Shown: piece after piece, positions 16,709 to 27,614 of the stretch
How the letters are laid out: every line of letters starts with the position of its first letter
How positions within the stretch are numbered: position 1 is the stretch's first letter
Source of the DNA: Inquilinus ginsengisoli_A
GTDB taxonomy: Bacteria; Pseudomonadota; Alphaproteobacteria; DSM-16000; Inquilinaceae
Length of the DNA: 64,000 nt
Assembly (NCBI RefSeq): GCF_031453975.1
Contig: NZ_JAVDPW010000003.1
Span: 248,001-312,000 of the forward strand
Reading direction: 5' to 3'
Notes under the pieces: model-generated
Database searches by the model: none
What the model saw: only the letters and a program-made list of their open reading frames with translations
What the model was told of the DNA's origin: nothing
Translations under genes and position numbers: made by a program

Positions 16709-17314
16709 TCAGTCGAGGCCGTCGAACGGCGCCCGCCAGGCGTCGATCCGGTTCAGGCGGTCGTGCCAGGCCAGGATGTGGCGGAAGCCGCTCACCGGCA
16801 GCAAGGCCTGTTCGGCGAAGGGCAGGGCGGAGGCCACCCGGAAGTCGGCATAGGTCGGGCGGTCACCCACCAGCCAGCTGCGGCCGGCCAGGATGTCGTC
16901 GAGAATCCCGCCATAGCGCCGGAAGCCGGAATCGGCCTCGGCCAGTGCCGCCGCATCGGCCGGCCGGTCCAGGAACTGGGGCCGGATGATGTTCTCGAAA
17001 TAGAAGGTTCCGCCGGCCGGGATGAAATGATGGGCGCTCCAGCTCACCCACATCAGCACCTCGGCCTGGCGGTCGGCCGGCCAGAAACCGGGGTCGCACA
17101 GGGCGGCCAGGCGGCAGGCGATGGCATCCGTCTCCCACAGGGTGCGGTCGGCCTCGACCAGCACCGGCACCAGGGTGTTGGGGTTGATTGCCCGGAACGC
17201 CTCCCTGTCCGGCCCCATCGGGCTGGTGCGGATGTACTCGACCGGGGCGTCCAGGTGGCGGGCCACCGCCACGGCGACCCGGGGATTGAGGTTGCGGGAG
17301 TAGTGCAGCTTCAT
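16709..17314 (-). CDS. Glutathione S-transferase family protein
   Basis: About 201 aa, normal GST length. The N-terminal thioredoxin-like domain begins MKLHYSRNLNPRVAVAVARH; TLVPVLVEADRTLWETDAI includes the cis-Pro of the glutathione site and the ETDAI segment. The C-terminal all-helical domain contains GDRPTYADFRVAS. The ATG giving MKLHYS is used; the long in-frame extension upstream would run into the TPP riboswitch. It is a cytosolic conjugation or reduction enzyme of unknown substrate. Confidence 0.88.
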   Translation of the reverse strand: MKLHYSRNLNPRVAVAVARHLDAPVEYIRTSPMGPDREAFRAINPNTLVPVLVEADRTLWETDAIACRLAALCDPGFWPADRQAEVLMWVSWSAHHFIPAGGTFYFENIIRPQFLDRPADAAALAEADSGFRRYGGILDDILAGRSWLVGDRPTYADFRVASALPFAEQALLPVSGFRHILAWHDRLNRIDAWRAPFDGLD

Positions 17315-17439
17315 GATACGGGCTCGTCCTCTGCCGGGGTTGATGTCCCTGGTCGATGGCGGGGCCCTGGGATCGACAGCGGCGGGAAAAGATCGGCATG
17401 GCTTGACAGCGCCGCCCCGGCCGCGCTCTGATCGCGCTG

Positions 17440-17535
17440 TTCCGAGGGGAGCTCCGGTAAGGGGCTGAGACACCACACCATCTGCGACGTGGGAACCCTT
17501 CGAACCTGATCCGGGTCGTGCCGGCGTAGGGAATG
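17440..17535 (+). promoter_or_regulatory. TPP riboswitch (THI element)
   Basis: Shows the canonical conserved blocks in order: GAGGGGAGCTCC (P1/P2 start), GGGGCTGAGAC, GGGAACCCTTCGAACCTGAT, CCGGGTCGTGCCGG and CGTAGGGAA. It lies 84 bases before the thiC ATG. With TPP bound it should reduce thiC expression, in Gram-negatives usually by hiding the ribosome site or by Rho-dependent attenuation. Confidence 0.96.
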
Positions 17536-17618
17536 GAACCGCATGCGCGCTCAGCCGCTTTCTTTCCAGCTTTCCGTCCTTGGCACGCCCTCAATCCGTC
17601 CGATCGAGGAGGCCGTCG

Positions 17619-19424
<1,806 letters not shown>

Positions 19425-19431
19425 GACGGTG

Positions 19432-19485
19432 CCGGGCGGGCCGAAGGGCCCGCTCCGCCCCGGGCGGGCCGAAGGGCCCGCTCCG
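19432..19485. repeat. Two tandem 26-bp GC-rich repeats
   Basis: Two identical 26-bp copies, 19432–19457 and 19460–19485, separated by 2 bases. Each contains a GGGCC...GGGCCC hairpin (CGGGCGGGCC-gaa-GGGCCCGCTC). They directly follow thiC, so they may shape its transcript end. No U-run follows. Confidence 0.8.
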
Positions 19486-19664
19486 GCCCTGGGGGGCCAT
19501 CCAGTTGAAAATGATTCTTGGTTGGGACGTTCCGTCCGGCTATAGCACTCGTGACGGAATTTGAACGCGGACAGCGGTTCCCCGGGGTGAGGCAGGCCAG
19601 CGTTTCGCCCCGAAACCGCCATCGTCCACTGCTAGGCAGTGCCCGACGCGAGGAGATATTTTTG

Positions 19665-20567
19665 ATGGCAGCTCTTTCCGAACATGTGGCCAAGGCCGGC
19701 CTGAAGACCCGCTTCCTGTTGCAGCGACGCTTCCAAAGCGTCGCCTCGCGGGAGTGGGTGGCCAAACGCATCGCGAATCGGGTGGGGCGCGCCCAGGTCC
19801 CCGGCACCTCCGAAGGCCGCGCTGCCGCGGCCGCCCTGGACTCGGAAGGCTTCGCGATGACACCGTGGCTGGTCAGCCCGGACATGGCGGCGGAGATGCG
19901 GCATTATTTCGCCGGGCATCAGTCCTTCAACCCGTACAAGCGTGAACTGGGCACCTTCCAGGCGCCGGACCAGGCCCCGCCAGGCACCCATGTCGCGCAT
20001 TTCAAGCCGGAGGTGGTGCTGAACGCGCCGCATGGATTGGCCATCGCCAACCACCCCGCGGTGCTCGAGGCGGTGCAGGCGGCGCTCGGCTGCAAGCCCA
20101 CGATCAGCTACATGGCGGCGTGGTGGTCGATCGCCGGGCACGACCAGGGCCAGCACGCCGAGCTGTTCCACCGCGACTACGACGACTGGCGCTTCATCAA
20201 GATGTTCGTCTACCTCACCGATGTCGATGAGGGGGCGGGGCCGCACATCTATGTTCGCGCGACGCATCGCGAGAACCAGCTGATGCCGATCCGGCGCTAT
20301 TCCGACGACGAGGTTGCGAACGCCTTCGGGCGCGAGCGCTTCATCCAGTTCGAGGGGGCCGCCGGCACCAGCTTCCTGGAGAACACCTTCGGAATGCATC
20401 GCGGCATGCCGGCGCGGGTGACGCCGCGGCTGATGTTCAGCGCGGTCTACTGCCAGGGCCCGATCCTGTACGGCCCGCTGAAGCCGATCCTGGACGCGAA
20501 GCAGGTGGAGGCCAGCAGCGGGCTGAAGCTCGACCCCTACGTCAACCGGGTCTATCTGCGCAGCTGA
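19665..20567 (+). CDS. Phytanoyl-CoA dioxygenase (PhyH) family protein
   Basis: 300 aa. Fe(II)/2-oxoglutarate-dependent oxygenase fold: the HRD of AELFHRDYDDWRFIKMFVYL supplies His and Asp of the HxD motif, and FGMHRGMP supplies the distal His; TPRLMFSAVY follows with the 2OG-binding Arg. The ATG at 19665 has an AGGAG site 9 bases upstream. Hydroxylation substrate unknown. It is a single gene between thiC and a convergent MarR regulator. Confidence 0.82.
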   Translation: MAALSEHVAKAGLKTRFLLQRRFQSVASREWVAKRIANRVGRAQVPGTSEGRAAAAALDSEGFAMTPWLVSPDMAAEMRHYFAGHQSFNPYKRELGTFQAPDQAPPGTHVAHFKPEVVLNAPHGLAIANHPAVLEAVQAALGCKPTISYMAAWWSIAGHDQGQHAELFHRDYDDWRFIKMFVYLTDVDEGAGPHIYVRATHRENQLMPIRRYSDDEVANAFGRERFIQFEGAAGTSFLENTFGMHRGMPARVTPRLMFSAVYCQGPILYGPLKPILDAKQVEASSGLKLDPYVNRVYLRS

Positions 20568-20589
20568 CGGCGGTCGGCCGCTCACCCCG

Positions 20590-20619
20590 TTGCGATGGTC
20601 TGCATGCAGACCATCGCAA
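20590..20619. terminator. Perfect 30-bp palindrome between convergent genes
   Basis: Fifteen-base arms TTGCGATGGTCTGCA and TGCAGACCATCGCAA with no loop and no mismatch. It is located between the stops of the dioxygenase and the marR-like gene, so a bidirectional transcript-end hairpin is likely, though neither side has a long T-run. A protein-binding site is the alternative. Confidence 0.5.
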
Positions 20620-20630
20620 TCGGTGCAGCT

Positions 20631-21101
20631 TCAGGGCTCGCGCTTGGCGCCGTTCGACCACAGGCGGCGCAGCTGGTCGACGAAGTTCTGGCTCTCCTGG
20701 AGCGACCCGAAGAACGAGGCGTCGGCCTCCCGCACCCTGGGCATGGCGGCGTTCAGCACCTCGGCCCCCTTGGCGGTAACGCGCAACTGGCGGGCCCGGC
20801 TGTCGGTCGGGTGCGGCGCCCGGGCGATGAAGCCGCCGGCCTCGAGCGAGCGCACCACCTGGCTGGTCATCATCGCATCGGTCTTGCAGAAGGCGGCCAG
20901 CCGGGCCTGGGTGACGTCGTTCTCCTTGCGGCTCAGCCAGGCCAGGCCGGCGAGCAGCACGAACTGGACATGGGTCAGGCCCAGCGGCTCCAGCGTCGAA
21001 CGCTGCAGCCGCTGCCACTGATTCGCGACCTGCCAAAGCAGGAAGCCGGGGCTGTTCTCGGGGCGCAGGGTGCGCGAGAGGGTATCCCAGTCCAATGCCA
21101 C
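20631..21101 (-). CDS. MarR-family transcriptional regulator
   Basis: About 156 aa winged-helix regulator: LGLTHVQFVLLAGLAWLS, TQARLAAFCKTDAMMTSQVV (recognition helix) and the wing IARAPHPTDSRARQLRVTAKG (with the DxR motif). The GTG at 21101 is preferred because GGGAA lies 8 bases upstream; a TTG at 21119 would extend it by six residues. Two adjacent direct repeats upstream may be its operator. The ligand is unknown; the divergent side has no gene and the neighbour to the right is leftward too. Confidence 0.85.
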   Translation of the reverse strand: MALDWDTLSRTLRPENSPGFLLWQVANQWQRLQRSTLEPLGLTHVQFVLLAGLAWLSRKENDVTQARLAAFCKTDAMMTSQVVRSLEAGGFIARAPHPTDSRARQLRVTAKGAEVLNAAMPRVREADASFFGSLQESQNFVDQLRRLWSNGAKREP

Positions 21102-21113
21102 GTGCCGGGTTCC

Positions 21114-21144
21114 CAACAAATTTGACGACCAAAATTTTGATGAC
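21114..21144 (-). promoter_or_regulatory. Tandem AT-rich repeats upstream of marR-like gene
   Basis: On the minus strand, GTCATCAAAATTTTG and GTCGTCAAATTTGTTG follow one another directly, sharing GTCrTCAAA. The first contains the palindrome CAAAATTTTG (21130–21139). They are immediately upstream of the start codon, a common site for MarR autoregulation. Confidence 0.45.
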
Positions 21145-21180
21145 CCTAGGCGCGCAGACCAACCGCTTCAAGCCGGTTGG

Positions 21181-21777
21181 TCAGGGTCCCGGATGAAACT
21201 CGGTGTCGACCAGTCCGAACAGCAGGTGATCCCGCCAATCCCCGTCGATTTTCAGATAGGCGCGGGCCTGGCCCTCATGGGTGAAACCCAGCCGGGTCAG
21301 CAGCTTCTGGCTTGGCTGGTTGTGCGGCAGGCAGGCCGCCTCGATTCGGTGCAGGCCGAGCTGGTTGAAGCCGAAGGCCAGCGTTGCAGCCGTTGCATCG
21401 GTCATCAGCCCCTGCCGGGCGAAGCGCTCGCCGACCCAATAGCCGATCGAGGCCGACTGGGCGACGCCGCGGCGCACGTTGGAGAAGCCGATGCCGCCGA
21501 CCAGCTGGCGGCTTTCGCGCTCGAAGATCAGGAAGCCGTAGCCCTCGTCCTGCCGCCACTCGTAGATCTGGCGGCGCAGCCGGCGCAGATAGGCGGCGCG
21601 ACTCAGCGCATCTTCGGGCCAAGTCGGCTCCCACGGCGTCAGGAAGGACCGGCTGTCGCCGCGCAGCGCCACCCAGGGGCGCCAGTCGCGCAGCCGCGGC
21701 GGCCGCAGATAGGTCCGCCGGCCTTCGATCCGGACCGGGGGAAGGGTGCCGAGCCCCGTCCGGAAGAAGCCGATCAC
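21181..21777 (-). CDS. GNAT N-acetyltransferase, RimJ/RimL type
   Basis: About 198 aa. RimJ-like opening (RTYLRPPRLRDWRPWVALR), then core acetyltransferase strands IGYWVGERFARQGLMTDATA (acetyl-CoA loop Q/RxxGxA-like) and EAACLPHNQPSQKLLTRLGF. Related enzymes acetylate N-terminal residues of ribosomal proteins; this one is only assigned to the family. The start is uncertain: GTG 21777 or TTG 21792, both within 20 bases of the M16 peptidase stop. It is the last gene of thrC–M16–GNAT. Confidence 0.85.
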   Translation of the reverse strand: MIGFFRTGLGTLPPVRIEGRRTYLRPPRLRDWRPWVALRGDSRSFLTPWEPTWPEDALSRAAYLRRLRRQIYEWRQDEGYGFLIFERESRQLVGGIGFSNVRRGVAQSASIGYWVGERFARQGLMTDATAATLAFGFNQLGLHRIEAACLPHNQPSQKLLTRLGFTHEGQARAYLKIDGDWRDHLLFGLVDTEFHPGP

Positions 21778-21797
21778 CGCCGCCCCGCTCAACGCGC

Positions 21798-23054
21798 TCA
21801 GCCGATCCGGGCGCGGATCGCGTCGTAGCCCTCGAGCTTTCCGACCGGCCCGAGCGCCGCCAGGGTGGGGGGCGTGCGGAACAGGCGCTCGGCGACGCGG
21901 CGGACGGCGGCGGCATCGATCGCGTCGATCCGCGCCACCACCTCCTCCGGCGGCACCGGCCGGCCGAAGATCAGCATCTGCTGGCCCAGCTGCTCGGCCC
22001 GCGCCATGGTCGATTCCAGGCTCATCAGCAGCCCGGCCTTGATCTGGGCGCGGGCGCGGGCGACCTCGTCCTCCGCCGCGTCGCCGATCACCCGGCCGAT
22101 CTCGCCGCACAGCACCGGCACCAGTTCCTGCACCTCGTCCTCGCCGGTGCCGGCATAGATGCCGAACAGCCCGCCATCCTGGTAGGCGCTGGTGAAGGAG
22201 TAGATCGAATAGACCAGGCCGCGCTTCTCGCGGATCTCCTGGAACAGGCGCGAGGACATGCCGCCGCCCAGCAGGGTCGACAGCACCGAGGCGGCGTAGA
22301 AGTCGGGGTCGGCATAGGCCAGTCCGGGGAAGCCCAGCACCAGGTGCAGCTGCTCGAGGTCGCGCTCCTCGCGGTGCTCGCCGCCGCGATAGGCGGCAGG
22401 CGCGGTGCGCGCCTCGGCCTGGGCCGGCAGTCCGGCGAACAGCCGGTCGGCCTGCGCCGTCAGCCGGTCGTGGTCGACATTGCCCGAAGCCACCAGCACC
22501 ATGGTGTCGGCGCCGTAGTTGCGGCCGATATAGCCCGCTATGGCCTCGCGCGGCAGCGACCCCACGATGTCGGCGGTGCCTAGCACCGGCCAGCCGATCG
22601 GCTGGTCCGGGTACGCGGCCTCCTGGAACTGGTCGAAGATGATGTCGTCGGGCGTGTCGATCGCCTGGCCGATCTCCTGCAGCACCACCGCGCGCTCACG
22701 CCCCAGCTCGGTCTCGTCGAACACCGAGTTCTGCAGGATGTCGCCGAGGATATCGAGCGCCAGGGCTGCGTCTTCTTTCAGTATGCGCGCGTAGTAGGCC
22801 GTGTTCTCGCGGCTGGTGTAGGCGTTCAGGTGGCCGCCGACCGCCTCGATCTCCTGGGCGATGTCCTGGGCGCTGCGCCGGCGCGTGCCCTTGAACGCCA
22901 TGTGCTCCAAGAGATGGGCGACGCCGTTGACCTCGGCGGTCTCATGCCGGGTGCCGACGCCGACCCACAGGCCGACGCAGGCGCTCTCGACGGTGGAGAT
23001 CGGATCGGTGACGACGCGCAGGCCGTTCGACAGCCGGCTTTCCAGGATCGGCAT
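21798..23054 (-). CDS. M16-family zinc metallopeptidase (processing-peptidase/pitrilysin-like)
   Basis: 418 aa. The inverted zinc motif HLLEH is at residues 47–51 (HxxEH), with a downstream Glu in the ENTAYYARI region, and the second half-domain has GGGMSSRLFQEIREKRGLVY. This two-domain size matches the alphaproteobacterial homologs of mitochondrial processing peptidase beta. Its ATG shares one base with the thrC stop (TGATG), so translation is probably coupled. A cytosolic or periplasmic role is not settled; no clear signal peptide. Confidence 0.92.
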   Translation of the reverse strand: MPILESRLSNGLRVVTDPISTVESACVGLWVGVGTRHETAEVNGVAHLLEHMAFKGTRRRSAQDIAQEIEAVGGHLNAYTSRENTAYYARILKEDAALALDILGDILQNSVFDETELGRERAVVLQEIGQAIDTPDDIIFDQFQEAAYPDQPIGWPVLGTADIVGSLPREAIAGYIGRNYGADTMVLVASGNVDHDRLTAQADRLFAGLPAQAEARTAPAAYRGGEHREERDLEQLHLVLGFPGLAYADPDFYAASVLSTLLGGGMSSRLFQEIREKRGLVYSIYSFTSAYQDGGLFGIYAGTGEDEVQELVPVLCGEIGRVIGDAAEDEVARARAQIKAGLLMSLESTMARAEQLGQQMLIFGRPVPPEEVVARIDAIDAAAVRRVAERLFRTPPTLAALGPVGKLEGYDAIRARIG

Positions 23055-24460
23055 CAGTGCGGCCCCCCATTGGTGCGGGCCTGGCGGACGAAGCCTTGGA
23101 CGGTGGCGAGATCGTTGGGCAGCTGGGTCAGCCGCTCCTCCCGTTCGTACAGATCTGCAAGATGCGGCGGCAGCGGCGGGCGCCAGCCGGTGGCGCGCTC
23201 GACCGCATCCGGGAACTTGGCCGGATGGGCGGTGGCGGCGACCACCATCGGGATGCCGGGGCCGGCCGGGTGGGCGCGGGCGGCGGCCAGGCCGCAGGCG
23301 GTGTGGGGATCCAGGGTCTGGCCGGTGGCGGCGCGGGTCTCGGCGATCACCGCCAGCGTGCCGTCGTCGTCCAGCTTGTGGCTGGCGAACAGCGCGGTCG
23401 CCGCCTGGTGCATCGCCGGCGTGACGCTGAACCGGCCGGTGCCGCGGAACTCCGCCATCAGCGCGCTTAAGCGCTCGGCGTCGCGGTCGCACAGCTCGAA
23501 CAGCAGCCGCTCGAAGTTGGACGAGATCTGGATGTCCATCGACGGGCTCAGGCTCGGCTCGACCCCGTCCATCTTCATCTCGCCCGACTTGAAGAAGCGG
23601 TCGAGGATGTCGTTGCGGTTCGACCCGACCACCAGCTTGGCGATCGGCAGGCCCATGCGCTTCGCGGCATAGGCGGCGAAGACATTGCCGAAATTGCCGG
23701 TCGGCACGGCGAAGGCCACCGGCCGGTCCGGCGCGCCCAAGGCCAGGGCCGCCGACACGTAGTAGACGATCTGGGCCATGATCCGGGCCCAGTTGATCGA
23801 ATTCACCGCCGACAGATGCACCTCGTCGCGGAACGGGGCGTCGGCGAACATCGCCTTCACCAGGTCCTGGCAGTCGTCGAAGCTGCCCTTCAGCGCGACG
23901 TTGCGGACATTGGCGGCCCGCACCGTGGTCATCTGCCGGCGCTGCACCTCCGAGGTGCGGCCTTCCGGATGCAGGATGACGATGTCGATGGCGGCGCGGT
24001 CGCGGCAGGCCTCGATCGCGGCGGATCCGGTGTCGCCCGAGGTGGCGCCGACGATCATCACCCGCTCGCCGCGCTTGGTCAGCACATGGTCGAACAGGCG
24101 GCCCAGCAGCTGCAGGGCGTAGTCCTTGAAGGCGATGGTCGGCCCGTGGAACAGCTCCATCAGCCACAGGTCGTGGTCGAGCTGGACCAGCGGCGCCACC
24201 GCGGGATGGCCGAAGCCGGCATAGGTCTCGGTCGCCAGCGCCTGCAGCTCCTCACGGGTCAGCGCCCCCTCGACGAAGGGCAGCATCACCTCGGTGGCCA
24301 GTTCGGCATAGGGCAGGCCGCGCAGCCGCCGCCATTCCTCGGCCGTGCGGGTCGGCCAGGCCTCGGGCAGGTACAGGCCGCCGTCGCGGGCGAGACCGGC
24401 CAGAAGCACATCGTCGAAGGCAAGCGCGGGGGCGTGACCCCGGGTGCTGATATAGCGCAC
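23054..24460 (-). CDS. thrC: Threonine synthase
   Basis: About 468 aa. PLP enzyme converting O-phosphohomoserine to threonine. N-terminal RYISTRGHAPALAFDDVLLA, PLP lysine in GPTIAFKDYALQLLG (Lys112), phosphate loop IVGATSGDTGSAAIEA, and AVPTGNFGNVFAAY. The GTG at 24460 (VRYISTRGH) is chosen as it has GGAG nine bases upstream and matches the family N-terminus. First gene of a tightly packed thrC–M16–GNAT operon, an arrangement commonly seen in alphaproteobacteria. Confidence 0.95.
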   Translation of the reverse strand: MRYISTRGHAPALAFDDVLLAGLARDGGLYLPEAWPTRTAEEWRRLRGLPYAELATEVMLPFVEGALTREELQALATETYAGFGHPAVAPLVQLDHDLWLMELFHGPTIAFKDYALQLLGRLFDHVLTKRGERVMIVGATSGDTGSAAIEACRDRAAIDIVILHPEGRTSEVQRRQMTTVRAANVRNVALKGSFDDCQDLVKAMFADAPFRDEVHLSAVNSINWARIMAQIVYYVSAALALGAPDRPVAFAVPTGNFGNVFAAYAAKRMGLPIAKLVVGSNRNDILDRFFKSGEMKMDGVEPSLSPSMDIQISSNFERLLFELCDRDAERLSALMAEFRGTGRFSVTPAMHQAATALFASHKLDDDGTLAVIAETRAATGQTLDPHTACGLAAARAHPAGPGIPMVVAATAHPAKFPDAVERATGWRPPLPPHLADLYEREERLTQLPNDLATVQGFVRQARTNGGPH

Positions 24461-24730
24461 CGAAACATTCTCCAGAACAGAAGCGCCGTACCCTAGGGCC
24501 AAGGCGGAAGCCGTGCAAGCCGGCCGGCCGCCGCTTCGGACGGCGCCCGCGCATCCCAGCCCGGACCCTCTGGCACGGCAGTTGCTTCGGCCGAAGGATC
24601 AGGGGGCGGGATCGAGAGGTCGGCAGGGGAATGCGGGACACGCGGGCGGACGGGCTGCCGTCGACCATGGCGGCGACTGCCCGAGAATTGGGCATTTTGT
24701 CCGATCCTGCTCGACCCGGAGCGAAACTCG

Positions 24731-24808
24731 GGCAATCATCGCGCCGGGGAGGCAACCAAATCGCGCCTGAGGGGCAAATCGCGCCGGACAGGCAAATCGC
24801 GCCGGACG
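24731..24808. repeat. Short tandem repeats in the 457-base gap before the peptide importer
   Basis: Four degenerate copies of GGCAA…ATCGCGCC…: 20 bp (24731), 22 bp (24751), then two nearly identical 18-bp copies GGCAAATCGCGCCGGACr at 24773 and 24791. I see no gene in 24461–24917. The array precedes the importer operon by about 110 bases and may lie in its promoter or leader. Confidence 0.7.
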
Positions 24809-24917
24809 GGCGCTTCAGACCGTGGCCGGCATCGGCCGCGCCTTCGAACCCCATGGACTCAGCCGGGCCGGCTCTGGTCGCCCGGCTGCCTGCAACCAAG
24901 ATCCAGACGAGGAACCG

Positions 24918-26564
24918 ATGGCGGAACTGAGACAGCGAGGCATGCAGCGATCCGCGGCCCTGGCGGCCCAAACTCCGCTCCGATGGGCCGCGACCGGCCT
25001 CCTGGTGGCGGCCGCCATCCTGGCGGCATCGGCGACGGCGCGGGCGGAGACCGTGTTCAAATTCGCCTTCCAGGGCAACCTGAACACGCTCGACTCGTAC
25101 CAGTACAACGAGACCTTCACGACGGCGACGATGAGCAACGTCTATGAAGGGCTGACGGCGCGCGACAAGGACACCAAGATCGTGCCGGCGCTGGCCACCA
25201 GCTGGGACGTGACGGATGACGGGCTGAAGTGGCGCTTCCACCTGCGCGAGGGCGTCAAATTCGCCAATGGCGACCCGTTCACCGCCGACGACGTGGTGTA
25301 TTCGCTCGACCGGATGCGGGGCCCGGGCTCCGACATCAAGGGCCGCGCGCCGTCGGACATGAAGGCGGTGAAGGTCGACGACCACACGGTCGACTTCGTC
25401 CTGACCAAGCCCAACCCGATCCTGAACGCGACCTTCGACTCCTGGCCGATCTTCGACAAGAAGTGGTCGGAGGCCAACAACGCCCTGATGCCGTCCTCCA
25501 CGGCGGACAAGAACCCCGGCTATGCCGTGCTGCACGCCAACGGCACCGGCCCGTTCATGGTCGAAAGCCATGAGATCGGGGTGAAGACGGTGTTCGTGCG
25601 CAACCCGAACTGGTGGGGCAAGCCCGAGGGCAATGTCGACCGGATCGAGTTCACCCCGATCGCCTCCTCGGCCACCCGCGTCGCCGCCCTGCTGTCGGGC
25701 CAGGTCGACTGGGTCGATCCGGTGCCGGTGCAGGACCAGGACCGCGTCGCCAACAACCCCGGCACGACCCTGCTGATCGCGCCCGAGCTGCGGACCATCT
25801 TCCTCGGCCTGGATCAGAGCCGCGACGAGCTGCTGTATTCCAACATCAAGGGCAAGAACCCGTTCAAGGACCAGCGGGTGCGCCTGGCCCTCTACCAGGC
25901 GATCAACGAGGATGCGATCACCCAGCGCATCATGCGCGGCCAGGCGACGCCGTCGGCGCTGATGATCTCGCCCGCGCTGTTCGACCGGGCCGGCGAGTTC
26001 AAGCGCCACCCCTACGACCCCGAGGCGTCGAAGAAGCTGCTGGCCGAGGCCGGCTATCCCGACGGCTTCGAGGTCACGCTGGACTGCCCGAACGACCGCT
26101 ATGTCAATGACGAGGCGATCTGCCAGGCGGTGGTGTCGATGCTGGCCCGGGTCGGGGTCAAGGTGACGCTGAACTCCCAGCCCCGCGCCAAGCACTTCAC
26201 CCAGATCGGCGAGCCCGGCGGCCACAGCACCAGCTTCTACCTGCTGGGCTGGACCCCCGACGGCTATGATTCGCTCAGCGTCTTCAACAACCTGGTGCGC
26301 TGCCGGGCGCCGGGCGTTTCGGTCTCCAACGACGGCGGCTACTGCAACCCCAAGGTCGATGCGCTGGTCGACGCCTTCTCGGTCGAGGGCGACAAGGCCA
26401 AGCGCGACGAGCTGATCGCCCAGGCCTACAAGATCCTGCTGAACGACGATGTCGGCTACCTGCCGCTGCACCAGCAGGCCCTGTCCTGGGGCGTCTCCAA
26501 GAGCTTCACCGTGGTCCAGCGGCCGGATGACTGGCTGATCTTCGACTGGATCAAGAAGAACTGA
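24918..26564 (+). CDS. Peptide ABC transporter substrate-binding protein (SBP family 5)
   Basis: 548 aa periplasmic protein. The signal peptide has hydrophobic core WAATGLLVAAAILAASATAR and likely cleavage after ARA. The mature protein shows the SBP_bac_5 signatures: YEGLTARDKDTKIVPALATS, WRFHLREGVKFANGDPFTAD and DDVVYSLDRM. Binds di- or oligopeptides (the family also covers opines and nickel chelates) and hands them to the two permeases that follow. The ATG at 24918 with a GAGGAA site is used. First gene of a five-gene operon; 70 bases to the first permease. Confidence 0.93.
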   Translation: MAELRQRGMQRSAALAAQTPLRWAATGLLVAAAILAASATARAETVFKFAFQGNLNTLDSYQYNETFTTATMSNVYEGLTARDKDTKIVPALATSWDVTDDGLKWRFHLREGVKFANGDPFTADDVVYSLDRMRGPGSDIKGRAPSDMKAVKVDDHTVDFVLTKPNPILNATFDSWPIFDKKWSEANNALMPSSTADKNPGYAVLHANGTGPFMVESHEIGVKTVFVRNPNWWGKPEGNVDRIEFTPIASSATRVAALLSGQVDWVDPVPVQDQDRVANNPGTTLLIAPELRTIFLGLDQSRDELLYSNIKGKNPFKDQRVRLALYQAINEDAITQRIMRGQATPSALMISPALFDRAGEFKRHPYDPEASKKLLAEAGYPDGFEVTLDCPNDRYVNDEAICQAVVSMLARVGVKVTLNSQPRAKHFTQIGEPGGHSTSFYLLGWTPDGYDSLSVFNNLVRCRAPGVSVSNDGGYCNPKVDALVDAFSVEGDKAKRDELIAQAYKILLNDDVGYLPLHQQALSWGVSKSFTVVQRPDDWLIFDWIKKN

Positions 26565-26634
26565 TGGCGTCAGCCTTCGCGATGGCGGCGCCCCGGCGCC
26601 GCCATCCGGTTTCCTTCAGCCATGACGAGGTCCG

Positions 26635-27609
26635 ATGCTGGCCTTCATCCTGACGCGCCTGGCCCAGGCGGTGCTGGTCATGGCGGTGGTGGCGCTGCTG
26701 GCCTTCGCCATGTTCCGCTTCGTCGGCGACCCGATCAACCAGCTGGTCGGGCAGGAGACCACGGAGGCCGAGCGCGAGGCGCTGCGCGAGAGCCTGGGGC
26801 TGAACGACCCGGTGCTGGTGCAGTTCGCGCACTACGCCGGCCAGGCCGTGCTGTTCGACTTCGGCAATTCCTACCAGTTCAAGCAGCCGGTCGCGAAGCT
26901 GATCGGCGAACGCGCGGCGGCGACGCTGGAGCTATCGCTGACCTCGGCGGTGCTGGCCCTGCTGATCGGGGTGCCGATGGGGGTGTTCACCGGCCTCTAC
27001 CCGCAAAGCTGGGTCTCGCGCCTGTTCCTCGGCGCCTCGCTGGTCGGGGTGTCGCTGCCGACCTTCCTGATCGGCATCCTCTTGATCTTCGTCTTCGCGG
27101 TCGAGCTGGGCTGGCTGCCCGCCTTCGGGCGCGGCGCGGTGGTGCAGCTGGGCTGGTGGAGCACGGGATTCCTCACTTTGTCCGGGCTGCGCTCGCTGGT
27201 GCTGCCGGCGATCACGCTCGGCCTGTTCCAGATGACGCTGATCATGCGGCTGGTGCGGGGCGAGATGCTGGAGGTGATGCGCACCGAATACATCCGCTTC
27301 GCCCGGGCCCGCGGCCTGCCCAACCGGGCCATCCATTTCGGCCATGCGCTGAAGAACACGCTGATCCCGGTCATCACCATCACCGGCCTGCAGCTCGGCT
27401 CGATCATCGCCTTCGCCATCATCACCGAGCAGGTGTTCCAATGGCCGGGCATGGGCCTCCTGTTCATCCAGGCGGTGGCCAATGTCGACATCCCGATCAT
27501 GTCGGCCTACCTGCTGCTCAGCTCCCTCATCTTCGTCACCATCAACCTGGTGGTCGACGTCCTCTATGCCTTCGTGGATCCCCGGATCCGCGTCGGGGCG
27601 GGGGGCTGA
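26635..27609 (+). CDS. Peptide ABC transporter permease, DppB/OppB type
   Basis: 324 aa, six membrane segments. The N-terminal MLAFILTRLAQAVLVMAVVA and periplasmic GLNDPVLVQFAHYAGQ are typical of OppB/DppB. The EAA coupling loop is IRFARARGLPNRAIHFGHAL at about residues 222–241. It pairs with the next permease to form the inner-membrane channel. The ATG is preceded by GAGG. Confidence 0.94.
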   Translation: MLAFILTRLAQAVLVMAVVALLAFAMFRFVGDPINQLVGQETTEAEREALRESLGLNDPVLVQFAHYAGQAVLFDFGNSYQFKQPVAKLIGERAAATLELSLTSAVLALLIGVPMGVFTGLYPQSWVSRLFLGASLVGVSLPTFLIGILLIFVFAVELGWLPAFGRGAVVQLGWWSTGFLTLSGLRSLVLPAITLGLFQMTLIMRLVRGEMLEVMRTEYIRFARARGLPNRAIHFGHALKNTLIPVITITGLQLGSIIAFAIITEQVFQWPGMGLLFIQAVANVDIPIMSAYLLLSSLIFVTINLVVDVLYAFVDPRIRVGAGG

Positions 27610-27614
27610 CCGCG

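Noticed and set aside
24731..24808. CRISPR-like array
   Set aside because: Units are 18–22 bp with no unique spacers, and there are no cas genes; it is a simple tandem repeat.
24252..26471. A 739-codon minus-strand frame across the binding-protein gene and intergenic repeats
   Set aside because: Complement of a signal-peptide-bearing SBP gene with clear family motifs; no protein features.
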